The notes: generated by a model from the sequence alone, not told the origin. Shown: positions 55,073 through 64,000, numbered from the stretch's first letter. The stretch: 64,000 nucleotides of DNA from CBDBND01 sp965262665 (GCA_965262665.1 CBDHFR010000004.1:310001-374000), one strand, 5' to 3'. Numbers and translations: made by a program.

Positions 55073-57103
55073 TTACATCACGTCTGACGATCGGGCCTTG
55101 GTTTTGTCGCTCAGCGTTGCGTCAGGTGCCACGTAAATGCCCTGATCCACATAACTTTCGATGCGTTCGATCATCGCCTTGGCGTTGATGTACGGATTCT
55201 CATACGGATCGCCCGCCCACATGTTGCTGGGGAAGCCCATGTCCGGTGAGTAGTGATCGGCATAGACGATGGGATCATTCCACAGCTGGAAGTTGGTGCG
55301 GTCGTTGGCCCGGGCTCGGCGCAGAGCGGTCAAGTCAATATGAGCACGTAAGAGCACCGGCCCTGGTCCGTCCACCGTGCCCTGCAGGCTGCCGTCAAAG
55401 TTGACCAACCGGGTATGGCCGCGACGGAAGAACGTCATGTGCTCGGAATCGTGGGACTTGTATTCCCCGCCATCCATGGCCGACAGCATATAAACGCAGT
55501 TCTCAAAAGCGCGGGTACGGCGGGCGTTGTCCCACGCGCGGCGGCCTTCGCCACCATGGGGCTCTGAGGTGGAATGCAAAATCACTTCGGCGCCACGGCG
55601 CCGTAACGCGCCCGCCACTTCCGGACTCATGTTGTCAAAGCAGATCATGTTGGCCAGCTTACCGATGGGCGTATCGGCCACCGGGAAGAGGGCGTCATAT
55701 CCGAACAGATCCAGATACTCATCGATGATCGATCCCGGTGTGGTGTCGGGCAGCAGACCCCACACATCGGCACATTGATTCTTACGATAGGTGTGGATGT
55801 GATTACCCTGATCGTCGATCAGGAAAGAGGAATTGAAAACACGACCCGGCAGCTTGGGATGGACCTCAAAATTCTGGAAGGCCACAAAGACATTATAGTC
55901 CTGAGCGAACTTGCCGACGATGTCGAACACTTCGTCGCCTTCGCTGATGGCCATGCGTTCCAAGTCTTGCACGGTGCGCTGCACGCCGCCGATACCGCCG
56001 GGGCCGGTCAGCCAAAACTCGGGAAATACACAGAGACGCATGGTCGGCACACTGAGCCGGCTGCCGGCGCTGGCTAAGTGTTCGTCCAAGTTCTTGCGGA
56101 TGATTTCGCGGGGATCTTCGTTGCCGCCAATGGGAATCAAACGCGCCACGGTCTGCACCAGCATGCAGTCGTATTGTTCTTCCGGATTGGGATTCTTGGG
56201 TCCGCGCGCTTTCGCTTCGGAGGCCAGGCGGCGTTGCGCTTCCTGGAGCCACGCCTCCCGCGTCGTAGGGGCGGATGGAACGTTGTCTTTCGTTTTGTCA
56301 GCTTGATATCCGCGGCCATAGACATCGGCGCGAACGATAGCCGGGAAACTGCCTTGCGGTGTTACCCGCCGCCGACGCAGCAATTGAATGTCCAAGTCAG
56401 GTACGACAAAGGTTTCGTCACCCCTAACGGTGGTGGCTTCCCGTTCCCACCGGTACAAGGCCGTGGCGGAAGGCAGTTTGACCTTTGCACCGCCGTCATC
56501 CATTTCCGCTGGGCTGGCAACAGCCACATACCCAACGCTTTCACTGGCGCGGCCAAACCGCGACACCACCCGATGGTCGAATTGTTGATCGGAGCGTTCG
56601 ACACATGGATTGAGAATGATTTCGGCACCGTGAAAGGCAAGCGCCCGGCCGTATTGGGCAATGTGAATGTCTTCACCGCACAACATGCCCACTTTAGCAA
56701 AGGGCAATGCCGCAACGGGAAATTCAGCCGGCTGGCCCATGGCGCAGGTGGTGTCGGTAAAACCCTCAATCAAATCCGGTGTGATTTTCTCGGTGCGCAA
56801 TAGAACGTCGCCATCAGGACCAATGACAAAGCCTATGGTCTGAGGCGCTGCGGAACCTGCGTCCATGATGGTGGAGCCGGCAATGTGCAGTACTTGGGCT
56901 TTGGCAACCGTGGCAATGATGCCCAGCAAGTCGCTTTCCTTGCGCGCTTGTTTCGGATCGACTGGCGCATGGGGCAGCAGCAACAGGACATCCGGGTTTG
57001 GGTCTGACGACTGACGCAAGGCTTCCCGGCAGGCGGCAGCGGCGAGTGCATCCAACGCTTTTGAATCGTCTGGAGACCAGGCGGCTTGGGTGAGGATAAG
57101 CAT
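55073..57103 (-). CDS. Double-domain nitrilase-superfamily protein
   Basis: 676 residues comprising two carbon-nitrogen hydrolase domains. Domain 1 (about 1-270) has Glu/Lys-type sites (RTEKITPDLIEGF) and the nucleophile region VGMLCGEDIHIAQYGRALAF. Domain 2 (about 315-640) has LCVFPEFWLTG (Glu), TYRKNQCADVWG (Lys) and KLANMICFDNMSPEVAGALRRRGAEVIL (Cys). Both Cys are present, so both halves may be catalytic, although domain 1 is divergent. Single-domain members hydrolyse amides, nitriles or carbamoyl compounds. The fused arrangement is uncommon. It is followed upstream by an MFS transporter gene on the same strand, which could import its substrate. Confidence 0.82.
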   Translation of the reverse strand: MLILTQAAWSPDDSKALDALAAAACREALRQSSDPNPDVLLLLPHAPVDPKQARKESDLLGIIATVAKAQVLHIAGSTIMDAGSAAPQTIGFVIGPDGDVLLRTEKITPDLIEGFTDTTCAMGQPAEFPVAALPFAKVGMLCGEDIHIAQYGRALAFHGAEIILNPCVERSDQQFDHRVVSRFGRASESVGYVAVASPAEMDDGGAKVKLPSATALYRWEREATTVRGDETFVVPDLDIQLLRRRRVTPQGSFPAIVRADVYGRGYQADKTKDNVPSAPTTREAWLQEAQRRLASEAKARGPKNPNPEEQYDCMLVQTVARLIPIGGNEDPREIIRKNLDEHLASAGSRLSVPTMRLCVFPEFWLTGPGGIGGVQRTVQDLERMAISEGDEVFDIVGKFAQDYNVFVAFQNFEVHPKLPGRVFNSSFLIDDQGNHIHTYRKNQCADVWGLLPDTTPGSIIDEYLDLFGYDALFPVADTPIGKLANMICFDNMSPEVAGALRRRGAEVILHSTSEPHGGEGRRAWDNARRTRAFENCVYMLSAMDGGEYKSHDSEHMTFFRRGHTRLVNFDGSLQGTVDGPGPVLLRAHIDLTALRRARANDRTNFQLWNDPIVYADHYSPDMGFPSNMWAGDPYENPYINAKAMIERIESYVDQGIYVAPDATLSDKTKARSSDVM

Positions 57104-57187
57104 GGCGGCGTCCTTATATGCGGCGGCTTAGAGTGTTTTGCCTTGAACCGGTTCTAGGACGGGTCCGCCCAATTCAGGACAACGACT

Positions 57188-58477
57188 TCAAGTCGCGCCC
57201 GAAGAGTGAGCAAATTTGGGCACCGGTGGCCGACGTGCGCTGATCCGCACACGGGAGGCAAGGGCCATGGCTCCAACAATGTAGACCAAGCTGGCTGCGG
57301 CTATGAGGCGCATGGTCCAGCCCGCGTCCAGCAGCCAGCCCATCACCGCCGGAGCCAAGGCGGCCGCAAAAATTGATGCCGACGTCACCATGGAACGAAC
57401 GGCGCCCAGATGCCGCGTGCCGTACAGCTCGGCCCACAACACATTTTGGGCGATGCCGAACATACCGCCCGTCGAGCCGTTAAAGATCATGTAGGGCCAA
57501 ATAATCAGCGGCGTATCGAAGCCCATCAGGAGGATCATTGAAAATCCCAATGGAGCGATGAACCAAGGAATCAAGCGGGCAATGCTGCCCAGGCGAGTGG
57601 TCACAGTTCCCAAGCCGAGGCCGCCAACGACGTTAAACATCGCCGCAATTAAATACCCCGAAGCGAAGGTGGCCAAGACCCATCCCTTTTCTTCCACCAG
57701 CAGAATCTGATGGAACTGGATACCGGTCGCTATGAACGGGAGAGCCAGCATAACCGGCAGCAACATATAAAAACGTGTGTCCCGCAAAACCTGGGCACGA
57801 GTCCAACCCATTTGGGTCTGTTCAAAGTCGTCGTTGTTGAGTTCTTCTTGCCGGTCCAAATAAGCCTTATGCCGCTGTGTATGACCGCGCAACAGCAGGA
57901 GAGCAAAAGGAAGTCCGAATAAAAGTATGACCAAAGCGCCACCGGTCCAAATCTGCCGCCAATCAAAAACGTTCAGCAACAATGCGCCGGTGAAAGGGAA
58001 CAGTGCGACACCTGCAGCAAAACCGACACTGGCAATGCTGACTGCCAAGCCGCGCTCGCTTTCGAAGTACCGTGACATGCTGGTCAGACCGGTGTGGGAC
58101 ATGAGGCCTTGCCCCGCAAGACGTAAGCCTAAAATGGCAATCAACAGACTGAAAGGTCCGGCGGCATTGGCGAACATCACACAAGCCAGAGACAACAACA
58201 CAATGCCAAAGGCGGTGAAGAGTCTCAGATCCCAGACGTCGATGAGCCGGCCAAATACGATCAGCAACACGGCGCCGGTGAATGTCGCCAGTCCATAAAG
58301 ACTGCCCAACTCGCTGGTCGACAATCCAAGGTCTGTTGCCAGCACACCGTTGAACAACGCCACGTAAAAGGTCTGTCCGAAACTGGACGTCAGTGCCAAA
58401 AAGAACCCGAAACCAACAAAACGAGCATTACGAGTAAACAATAGAAAAAGAGGAAACTGACTTAGCACCTGGACCAC
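57188..58477 (-). CDS. MFS transporter
   Basis: 429 residues and 12 predicted TM helices with a central cytoplasmic loop (RGHTQRHKAYLDRQEELNND). The N-terminal half contains the loop 2-3 signature around YGLATFTGAVLLIVFGRLIDVWDLR and an RGLAVS segment (YFESERGLAVSIASVGFA) typical of the monocarboxylate/oxalate-formate-type group. The frame is intact. It probably moves small organic acids or amides; the neighbouring nitrilase-like gene, 84 bp downstream, makes a shared substrate plausible. Specificity cannot be read. Confidence 0.88.
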   Translation of the reverse strand: MVQVLSQFPLFLLFTRNARFVGFGFFLALTSSFGQTFYVALFNGVLATDLGLSTSELGSLYGLATFTGAVLLIVFGRLIDVWDLRLFTAFGIVLLSLACVMFANAAGPFSLLIAILGLRLAGQGLMSHTGLTSMSRYFESERGLAVSIASVGFAAGVALFPFTGALLLNVFDWRQIWTGGALVILLFGLPFALLLLRGHTQRHKAYLDRQEELNNDDFEQTQMGWTRAQVLRDTRFYMLLPVMLALPFIATGIQFHQILLVEEKGWVLATFASGYLIAAMFNVVGGLGLGTVTTRLGSIARLIPWFIAPLGFSMILLMGFDTPLIIWPYMIFNGSTGGMFGIAQNVLWAELYGTRHLGAVRSMVTSASIFAAALAPAVMGWLLDAGWTMRLIAAASLVYIVGAMALASRVRISARRPPVPKFAHSSGAT

Positions 58478-58646
58478 TCATTTTGGATCGCGTCTAGGTC
58501 ATACAAGCTTTTGTTGGACATCACCACAAATCGGGCACCAAGATAAAACAAGGTCTGGACCTTAGTGCGTTGATCGTCGCAACATGGGTGAGAAAATAGG
58601 CTGTTTAGTATTGGTATTGGTCTGGGAGCCATAGTGAGGGAAAGAC

Positions 58647-60575
58647 ATGTTAAGCAAGGTTATAGGTGTTGGTGTTCTATCAATGTTTTCGTCCATCGCG
58701 TTTGCGCAAACGGGCGCCGACTGGCCTGCCTTCGGTAATGATTCGGGTGGCAGTCAATACTCTCCCTTGAGCCAAATTACAGCCGAGAACGTCACTGATC
58801 TTGAAGTGGCGTGGATTCACCGGTCGGGCGATGTCAAACAAAACCCAGGGGGTACGTCTTTTCAGGTCGTGCCTATTCACGTCAATGATTTGCTGTACTA
58901 CTGCACACCGTTGAACCGGGTCTTTGCCCTCGATCCGTCAACCGGTGAAGAAGTGTGGGTGTTCGATCCCCATGCACCGGACCCGGAAAGCGGCGAGCCT
59001 CTCATTGAAGGCGATCGTCGACCGGCTACTTGCCGCGGCGTGATGTATTGGCAAGAAGACGAACCCCAAGACGGCGTGGCCTGTCAAAAGCGGATCTTCA
59101 AAGGGGATTTTTTGGGCAATATGTGGGCGCTCGACGCGGACACCGGTGCCATTTGCGAAGACTTCGGCGCCGAAGCGGGCCATCCCGGCCGGGTCTCAAA
59201 CGCCGACTACCCTTTACATGGTGAAGGGTTTGCCGCCATGCCGTCGCCTGGCGCCGTCGTCGGTGACGTGGTTGTCGGGGCGCAAGCGTCCAACGACGGC
59301 ATACAGAACGCCAGCGATGGGTTTGTGCGAGGATGGGATGCCCGCACCGGTGAATTGAAGTGGGAGTTTGATCCCATTCCCGACGACCGCCGGGAACAAT
59401 CCGGTGCCGCCAATGTTTGGTCGACCATGAGTGCCGACCAAGACCTCAACCTCGTCTTTTTACCAACCACCAGCCCGTCAACCGATTACTACGGTGGCGG
59501 CCGGCGCTTCCCAATACCCTATGCCACGGCCTTGGTTGCCATTGACGCTATCAGTGGTGGCGTTGCCTGGCACTATCAGACCGTGCGGCACGATCTCTAT
59601 GACTACGACCTCGTGGGGCACCCGTTACTCGTGACCATCATGAAAGACGGCGAACCGCAAGAAGTGGCAATTCTGCAAACCAAGATGGGTTGGCTGTTTG
59701 TCTTCGACCGGGCAACGGGCGAACCCGTTTGGCCGATTGAGGAAATGCCGGTTCCGGACACCAACATACCCGAAGACGAAGCGGCGGATACGCAACCGTA
59801 TCCAACTCTGCCGGTTGCGTTTTCAGGCCAAAATATCGAGCGCGACGATCTGTTTGGTCTCACACCATTCGATAAAGGCTGGTGCCAGCGTGAATTTGAC
59901 AGCATGCGGTATGAAGGCATGTACACGCCTCCCGACTTGCGCGAAGCGCTGTTGTTCCCTTCAGCCCTTGGTGGCGGCAATTGGGGTGGCGCAGCGTTTG
60001 ATCCCAATTCCAACACACTGATCATCAAAGCAGAGAATCTGGCGTCGCGGCTGCGACTTGAACCCAAGGGCGACACACCTGACGACGATGTTATCCGCAT
60101 CGACTACCTGACCCGGCCTTTGATCGGCACACCTTATGCGGCGGTGGGAGAGGTCTTTATGTCTCCGCTTGGCATTCCCTGCACCCCAAAACCTTGGGGT
60201 ACGCTTTCTGCCATCGATATGGATTCCGGCGAGATGAAATGGCAAATCCCGCTCGGCCAGATCAAACGGTTCGGCATTGCAGTTCCCGCTTCATTTGGTT
60301 GGGGTTCACCGACTACTGGCGGACCGATTGTCACCGGCAGCGGTTTGATCTTTGTCGCTTCAACTATGGACGACAAAATTCGGGCCTTGGATGTCAATAC
60401 GGGCGACGAACTATGGCAGTCCGGACTACCGAATATGGGTACCTCCGTGCCGGTCACTTATATGGCCGGTGGGAATCAGTACGTGGTCATCGCGGCAGGT
60501 GGTTCTTCCCGCGTGAGTGCAACCATCGGGAAAAAATTGAGCGATCACATCGTCGCTTATGCCTTGCCCCAGTAA
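58647..60575 (+). CDS. PQQ-dependent dehydrogenase (quinoprotein)
   Basis: A signal peptide (MLSKVIGVGVLSMFSSIAFAQ) targets this 642-residue enzyme to the periplasm. The rest is an eight-bladed propeller with repeated W-docking motifs (VFALDPSTGEEVWVFDPHAP, GWDARTGELKWEFDP, AIDAISGGVAWHYQTVRHDLYDYD, IRALDVNTGDELWQSGLP). HDLYDYDLVGHP and ATALVAIDAISG are characteristic of the glucose/quinate dehydrogenase subgroup, here without the membrane domain. It oxidises an alcohol or sugar with PQQ and passes electrons to the respiratory chain. No pqq synthesis genes are in the window. Substrate unknown. Confidence 0.9.
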   Translation: MLSKVIGVGVLSMFSSIAFAQTGADWPAFGNDSGGSQYSPLSQITAENVTDLEVAWIHRSGDVKQNPGGTSFQVVPIHVNDLLYYCTPLNRVFALDPSTGEEVWVFDPHAPDPESGEPLIEGDRRPATCRGVMYWQEDEPQDGVACQKRIFKGDFLGNMWALDADTGAICEDFGAEAGHPGRVSNADYPLHGEGFAAMPSPGAVVGDVVVGAQASNDGIQNASDGFVRGWDARTGELKWEFDPIPDDRREQSGAANVWSTMSADQDLNLVFLPTTSPSTDYYGGGRRFPIPYATALVAIDAISGGVAWHYQTVRHDLYDYDLVGHPLLVTIMKDGEPQEVAILQTKMGWLFVFDRATGEPVWPIEEMPVPDTNIPEDEAADTQPYPTLPVAFSGQNIERDDLFGLTPFDKGWCQREFDSMRYEGMYTPPDLREALLFPSALGGGNWGGAAFDPNSNTLIIKAENLASRLRLEPKGDTPDDDVIRIDYLTRPLIGTPYAAVGEVFMSPLGIPCTPKPWGTLSAIDMDSGEMKWQIPLGQIKRFGIAVPASFGWGSPTTGGPIVTGSGLIFVASTMDDKIRALDVNTGDELWQSGLPNMGTSVPVTYMAGGNQYVVIAAGGSSRVSATIGKKLSDHIVAYALPQ

Positions 60576-60594
60576 CAGGCTGGGCACTATCCCT

Positions 60595-61519
60595 TTAATC
60601 TTGAAGGTGATCCTTCAATTCAGTCGCCGCTGACTGTTTAAAGGTCTGGCCGACCGGAATACGCTTGCCGCCGGTCAGCGCAATGTCGAAGGACCGGCCG
60701 CGCCGGACCATGGACTCTATGGCGTCTTTGTTGACCCAGAAAGAGCGGTGCACTTGCAGGCCATTACGGCCGCGCAACTCCTCAACCGCATCGGTGAAAC
60801 GATAGTGAATGAGTTCCGATGCGTCAGCAGTATGAACACGGACGTAATGATCTTCCGCCTCAAGGGCGGCAATGTCGCCGGTGTCGATCGATTTTAGCCG
60901 ACTAAAAAATTCTGGTTCAGTGTCCAACAGTGTTTGCACGTCGCTCGAATGCGGTCCTGGGACGGCTGTGTTGTCTGAGGGCAAGTAGCCAAAGCGCGGC
61001 AGTCGTAAAGGACCATGCATCAATAGATTTGCGCCAGCCCAAAGCAGTAGAATCACCGATGCTTCCTGGACGAACCCAAGGAGCCACTCCATAGACCAGA
61101 TAAAACTCGGCGCCTGGATCGGTTCTTCGTTGCCGCTGACCATGCTCTGGAACGATCCAATGATGTAAACGACGAACGGGCCGTACGGCGAGGCCACCAA
61201 GGACGCATCCCAGCACCATGGTCACAATGAAAGACGGACGCAGCGGACGCAGGACATAGGCGATGGTCCAACTGGCTGCTTCAAACGCCGACCAGGTGGG
61301 TAAGAGAATCGCCAGCCAATAGACGATAGCAATTATGGAGCCGAGATTTGCCGTCGGTAAGCCGGCGCCATACCAACCGAGAAGAAGGGCGGCGAACAGA
61401 GGCACGCCAAAGCTGATAGCGGTCCCAATCATAGCAGGACGCTGAAACAGCCTTGGTTGTGCGCTGGTGAGCACCACTTCCGTCCTTTCCCCGGTCAGGT
61501 ATGACCCGCCGCTGTCCAA
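60595..61519 (-). pseudogene. Membrane LytTR-family regulator, frameshifted
   Basis: The start frame carries the first three TM helices (TAISFGVPLFAALLLGWYG, LGSIIAIVYWLAILLP, FIVTMVLGCVLGG). One base is lost near 61190. The other frame then gives ASPYGPFVVYIIGSF, a fourth helix (VQEASVILLLWAGANLLM) and a full LytTR DNA-binding domain (DIAALEAEDHYVRVHT, YRFTDAVEEL, LQVHRSFWVNKDAI, GGKRIPVGQTFK). Restored length is about 308 residues. Membrane-anchored LytTR proteins regulate transcription without a response-regulator domain. It is convergent with the PQQ dehydrogenase gene. Confidence 0.8.
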
Positions 61520-61781
61520 ATCCTTCCGCTATGTGATCGCGATCACCGACGGTGTGGGTAGACCTTTGTATTTCCATGACAATTGTAGACCCCTGTGGCA
61601 TTTTCGTGAACCTGCTCTACGGACTGGCGGCTAACCGTCAGTAAGGTTTGCGAAAATCCGAATCGCGCCCGAGATCCGCTCTTTCGAACATGTGAGGGCT
61701 CGTATAGACCAGAGTGACGTTTTCTATGGGGTCTTGCCGGATGAACACCGGTTTGAGTTAATCGAAAAAGGAGCCACAACC

Positions 61782-62132
61782 ATGGCCACCACGACATTGA
61801 AGACCGACCGTCCGACCTATGCGTCAGACTTTATCCCCTCCGACGTCGAGCGGGCTGTCTTTCTGGGCAACCCGATCCTCGACAACATGATGACCAGCCT
61901 GATCGCCCTCGGGGCCGAGGTGTGGTCGAACCGCCGCCGGATGAAGGTTGTGGAAGCTTTGTTGGAAGACAAAGGCGTGACCAACGCGATGATCGAGAAG
62001 TACATGCCGACGGCGGAACAGGAAGCCGAATGGCAGAAGGACCGGGACCGGTTCATTGATCTGACCTATTCGCCGCTGTTGCGCGAAGGCGACCTCCCCG
62101 TCTCCGCCGCCTTCCAACGGGACAACAAGTAA
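61782..62132 (+). CDS. Small soluble protein of unknown function
   Basis: An AAAGGAG Shine-Dalgarno lies about 8 bp before this ATG; an earlier in-frame ATG at 61692 lacks one. 116 residues, charged and helical (NMMTSLIALGAEVWSNRRRMKVVEALLEDKGVT, AMIEKYMPTAEQEAEWQKDRDRFIDLTY), without signal peptide or TM segment. The methyltransferase gene follows after 27 bp with its own AAGGAG, so they form an operon. I do not recognise the family; it may be a partner or small subunit of that enzyme. Confidence 0.78.
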   Translation: MATTTLKTDRPTYASDFIPSDVERAVFLGNPILDNMMTSLIALGAEVWSNRRRMKVVEALLEDKGVTNAMIEKYMPTAEQEAEWQKDRDRFIDLTYSPLLREGDLPVSAAFQRDNK

Positions 62133-62159
62133 CTCCATTGCAGTCAAAGGAGATCAACC

Positions 62160-63356
62160 ATGATTGATCGTCGCACTCTTTTTGGCGCCACGGCTGCTGT
62201 GACATCAGCCATTGGCGCTGTGTTTGGCAGTAAATCCGCCAGCGCAAAACCCGCACCTATGTCGACCTTCAAAGGCGACTATGAACCCCGCGGCACCAAT
62301 AACCGGTTAGAGCGTGTGCCCCGGCTCGATCTAGAGAGCCTGGACGACATGCTCACTGGCCTGCGCATCTGGTCAGCCAAAGCCAATCGCCCATCGCGGG
62401 CACGGTTTGACCGTCTACTCGAAGCCGGCGGTCTCGACCTCAAAAAAGACCATGCCCTAGAAGACATCTTCCCCCTTGTGGAAGACGATCCTTTGCTGGG
62501 AACCACAGCCCGGCTGCGCACCAGTGGCCAGCAGTTGATGTGGAAAGCGATGCAAATGCATTACCACGAAAATGCTGATGTCTATCTCGATGAACTGGAA
62601 GCGGCCGACAATATGGGCCCCGGCAGACTTGAGTTAAATCCGGATATGCATATTCCGGAATACACCAAGTACGAGATTCACATTCAACCCGGCGGCTATG
62701 TGGGCGACCCGTTTGCCGGCCATATCTACCACTACGGCACCAACAACTTCTATCGCGCCGCCAACTACCAGGACGAAATCCATCGCAACATGGCGCGGCA
62801 AATGGCAACGCCAAAAGACGGCAAGGTCCTGCGTATCCTCGATCAAGGCTGCAGCTGCGGTCAGTTGACAAGCGCGCTGAAAGAGCGTTTCCCCGACGCC
62901 GAAGTCTGGGGCATCGATGTTGGTGGGCCGATGGTGCGTTACGCTCACATGCGCGACACCGATCTTGGTGTCGGCGCTAACTTCCGCCAAGCCCTGGCTG
63001 AAGATTGCAAGTTCCCCGACAATCACTTCGACATCGTCACCTCCTACATCATGCACCATGAAGTGACGGCCGAAAAAACCAGAGAAATCATTGAGGAGAC
63101 CTTCCGGGTATTGCGTCCGGGCGGCGTCTATTTCCCGATCGACTTCGAAACTGGCGTGGGCCGGGGCCGGCGCCGAGACAACTACGGCAAGTTTGGCGGC
63201 TGGCGCGACCACCGCTGGAACGAAGAAGTCTGGCGTCCGGACTATGCTTCCGTCGATTTTAACGGTCACATGCGCAAAGTGGGCTTCGAGGTGGAAGACG
63301 AAGGTCCACCGGCTTGGCGCAGTCGCTACAATGTTTTGGGAACGAAGCCCGCTTAG
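62160..63356 (+). CDS. SAM-dependent methyltransferase with a Tat-type signal
   Basis: The N-terminus MIDRRTLFGATAAVTSAIG ends in an A-x-A site (SKSASA), a twin-arginine pattern. After a 150-residue unique region, a class I methyltransferase domain is seen from about residue 215. Motif I is VLRILDQGCSCGQLTSAL, motif II VWGIDVGGPMVRYA, motif III FPDNHFDIVTSYIMHHEV, and then FRVLRPGGVYFPIDFETG. Methyltransferases are nearly always cytoplasmic because SAM is there, so an exported one is odd. The signal could instead be a mimic or serve membrane attachment. A start at Met 34 (PAPMSTFKGD) would remove the signal but has no Shine-Dalgarno. Confidence 0.85.
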   Translation: MIDRRTLFGATAAVTSAIGAVFGSKSASAKPAPMSTFKGDYEPRGTNNRLERVPRLDLESLDDMLTGLRIWSAKANRPSRARFDRLLEAGGLDLKKDHALEDIFPLVEDDPLLGTTARLRTSGQQLMWKAMQMHYHENADVYLDELEAADNMGPGRLELNPDMHIPEYTKYEIHIQPGGYVGDPFAGHIYHYGTNNFYRAANYQDEIHRNMARQMATPKDGKVLRILDQGCSCGQLTSALKERFPDAEVWGIDVGGPMVRYAHMRDTDLGVGANFRQALAEDCKFPDNHFDIVTSYIMHHEVTAEKTREIIEETFRVLRPGGVYFPIDFETGVGRGRRRDNYGKFGGWRDHRWNEEVWRPDYASVDFNGHMRKVGFEVEDEGPPAWRSRYNVLGTKPA

Positions 63357-63380
63357 GCTCTTTCCAACAACTCCAATAAA

Positions 63381-63410
63381 AAACGGCGCGGACATTCGTC
63401 AGCGCCGTTT
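63381..63410. terminator. Bidirectional terminator between convergent genes
   Basis: AAACGGCGC and GCGCCGTTT form a perfect 9-bp stem with a 12-base loop. A-rich sequence precedes it and T-rich sequence follows. It would stop both the methyltransferase transcript and the TlpA-like gene's transcript. Confidence 0.9.
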
Positions 63411-63428
63411 GTTTATGCGATGAAGACG

Positions 63429-64000
63429 TTAGACGCCTTCCGACAACAGATCGTCAATTTTGCGGATGAAATCCTTTTTGAACTCTTCGTGATGCTCACC
63501 GGTGGCCGGGCCGGGGAAGCCGGTATGGATATGCCGCACTTCTCCATTCCGATCGACGATGATCATGGTGGGATAGACCAGTACGGCGTTGATCATCGGC
63601 AGGGTCCGCTCCGCTGCTTCCTTATCCGCAGTGCCGGCGATCAGCATGGGATATTGAACATCATAGCGGCGCTGGTAATTCCGGCAGGCCTTGGCGGCTT
63701 GTTCGAAATCCGGTGAGTATTCATACATCAATCCCACCGCTTCCAGACCACGGTCCCGGTTTTCGTTGAAGAAAGGTGAGAAGAACGTGGTTTCATCGTG
63801 ACAGGTCGGGCACCAGCTGCCGCCGATGGTTATCACCACCACCTTGTCCTTAAACCGCTCGTCTTCCAACGAAACCATGTTGCCGTCGAGATCGGGAAAC
63901 GAGAACTCAAAACGGTCATAGCCTTCCTTGAGATAGGTTAGCTTCGCGGGGTCGGCGAGGGCAGCCATGGCATCGCGTTTGGCTGACCAGTCGGTGACAG
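63429..64000 (-). CDS. TlpA-like thioredoxin-fold protein, partial
   Basis: The frame is open to the window edge, so the N-terminus lies outside. The visible part is a thioredoxin-fold domain of the TlpA/ResA type: FSFPDLDGNMVSLEDERFKD, VVVITIGGSWCPTCHDETTFFSPF with the redox motif WCPTC, and the cis-Pro region NAVLVYPTMIIVDRNGEVRHIHTGF. Such proteins reduce disulfides in the periplasm, for example in cytochrome c maturation. An extra segment (EYSPDFEQAAKACRNYQRRYDVQYPML) follows the active site. Whether it has an export signal cannot be seen. Confidence 0.88.
   Translation of the reverse strand, partial: VTDWSAKRDAMAALADPAKLTYLKEGYDRFEFSFPDLDGNMVSLEDERFKDKVVVITIGGSWCPTCHDETTFFSPFFNENRDRGLEAVGLMYEYSPDFEQAAKACRNYQRRYDVQYPMLIAGTADKEAAERTLPMINAVLVYPTMIIVDRNGEVRHIHTGFPGPATGEHHEEFKKDFIRKIDDLLSEGV

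Noticed and set aside
1..64000. CRISPR array or prophage
   Set aside because: All tandem repeats found lack spacers and lie inside transposases; no cas, capsid, portal or integrase genes were seen.

Overview
The window looks like a stretch of an alphaproteobacterial chromosome, probably near Rhodospirillales. The grounds are an argD-argF-hslO operon, an apaG/metZ pair with a SAM-II riboswitch in the metZ leader, a TrkH potassium transporter, and moderate GC content. No rRNA is present. There is one tRNA (Gly, anticodon CCC).

Layout. 0-6 kb: an IS256 element, a type III polyketide synthase with an isoprenylcysteine-methyltransferase-like partner, a frameshifted recX, a lone ABC-2 permease, and a dead ISAs1-family element with clean ends and a 9-bp target duplication. 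6-14 kb: an intact housekeeping block (argD, argF, hslO, a lipoprotein, trkH, folE, apaG, metZ). 14-45 kb: a large island, mostly on the minus strand. It holds a type II secretion system (gspE, gspF-G-H-I-J, a TPR gene, gspK-L-M-C-D) interleaved with many genes that fuse tetratricopeptide repeats to glycosyltransferase-like domains, a GT8-like enzyme and a GmhA-like SIS isomerase. Six insertion sequences or relics from the IS630, IS110 and IS21 families break it up. 45-50 kb: a HicB-like protein, two SGNH-like membrane proteins, two glycosyltransferase genes (one broken) and a prepilin peptidase that could serve the secretion system. 50-64 kb: tRNA-Gly, a DUF1538 transporter and P-II-like remnant, a broken molybdenum hydroxylase large subunit, a double-nitrilase protein, an MFS transporter, a PQQ dehydrogenase, a broken LytTR regulator, an apparently Tat-exported methyltransferase and a TlpA-like thioredoxin.

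Most striking is the uneven decay. Host genes outside housekeeping carry many one-base frameshifts (mostly in homopolymers) and at least seven in-frame stop codons, while argD, argF, hslO, trkH, folE, apaG and metZ read cleanly. gspD, the outer-membrane secretin gene, has been hit four independent ways, although the inner-membrane and pseudopilin genes are open. Transposase genes of three IS families contain short units (10-18 bp) amplified to three or four tandem copies. Together with IS accumulation this resembles early genome erosion, as in a recently host-restricted or niche-restricted lineage. Unpolished long-read indels could explain some frameshifts, but not the nonsense codons or repeat expansions.

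Integration (inference): the TPR-glycosyltransferases, the sugar-phosphate isomerase, the T2SS, the prepilin peptidase and a secreted-protein remnant upstream of gspF look like parts of one former glycosylation-plus-secretion system for a surface or exported glycoprotein.
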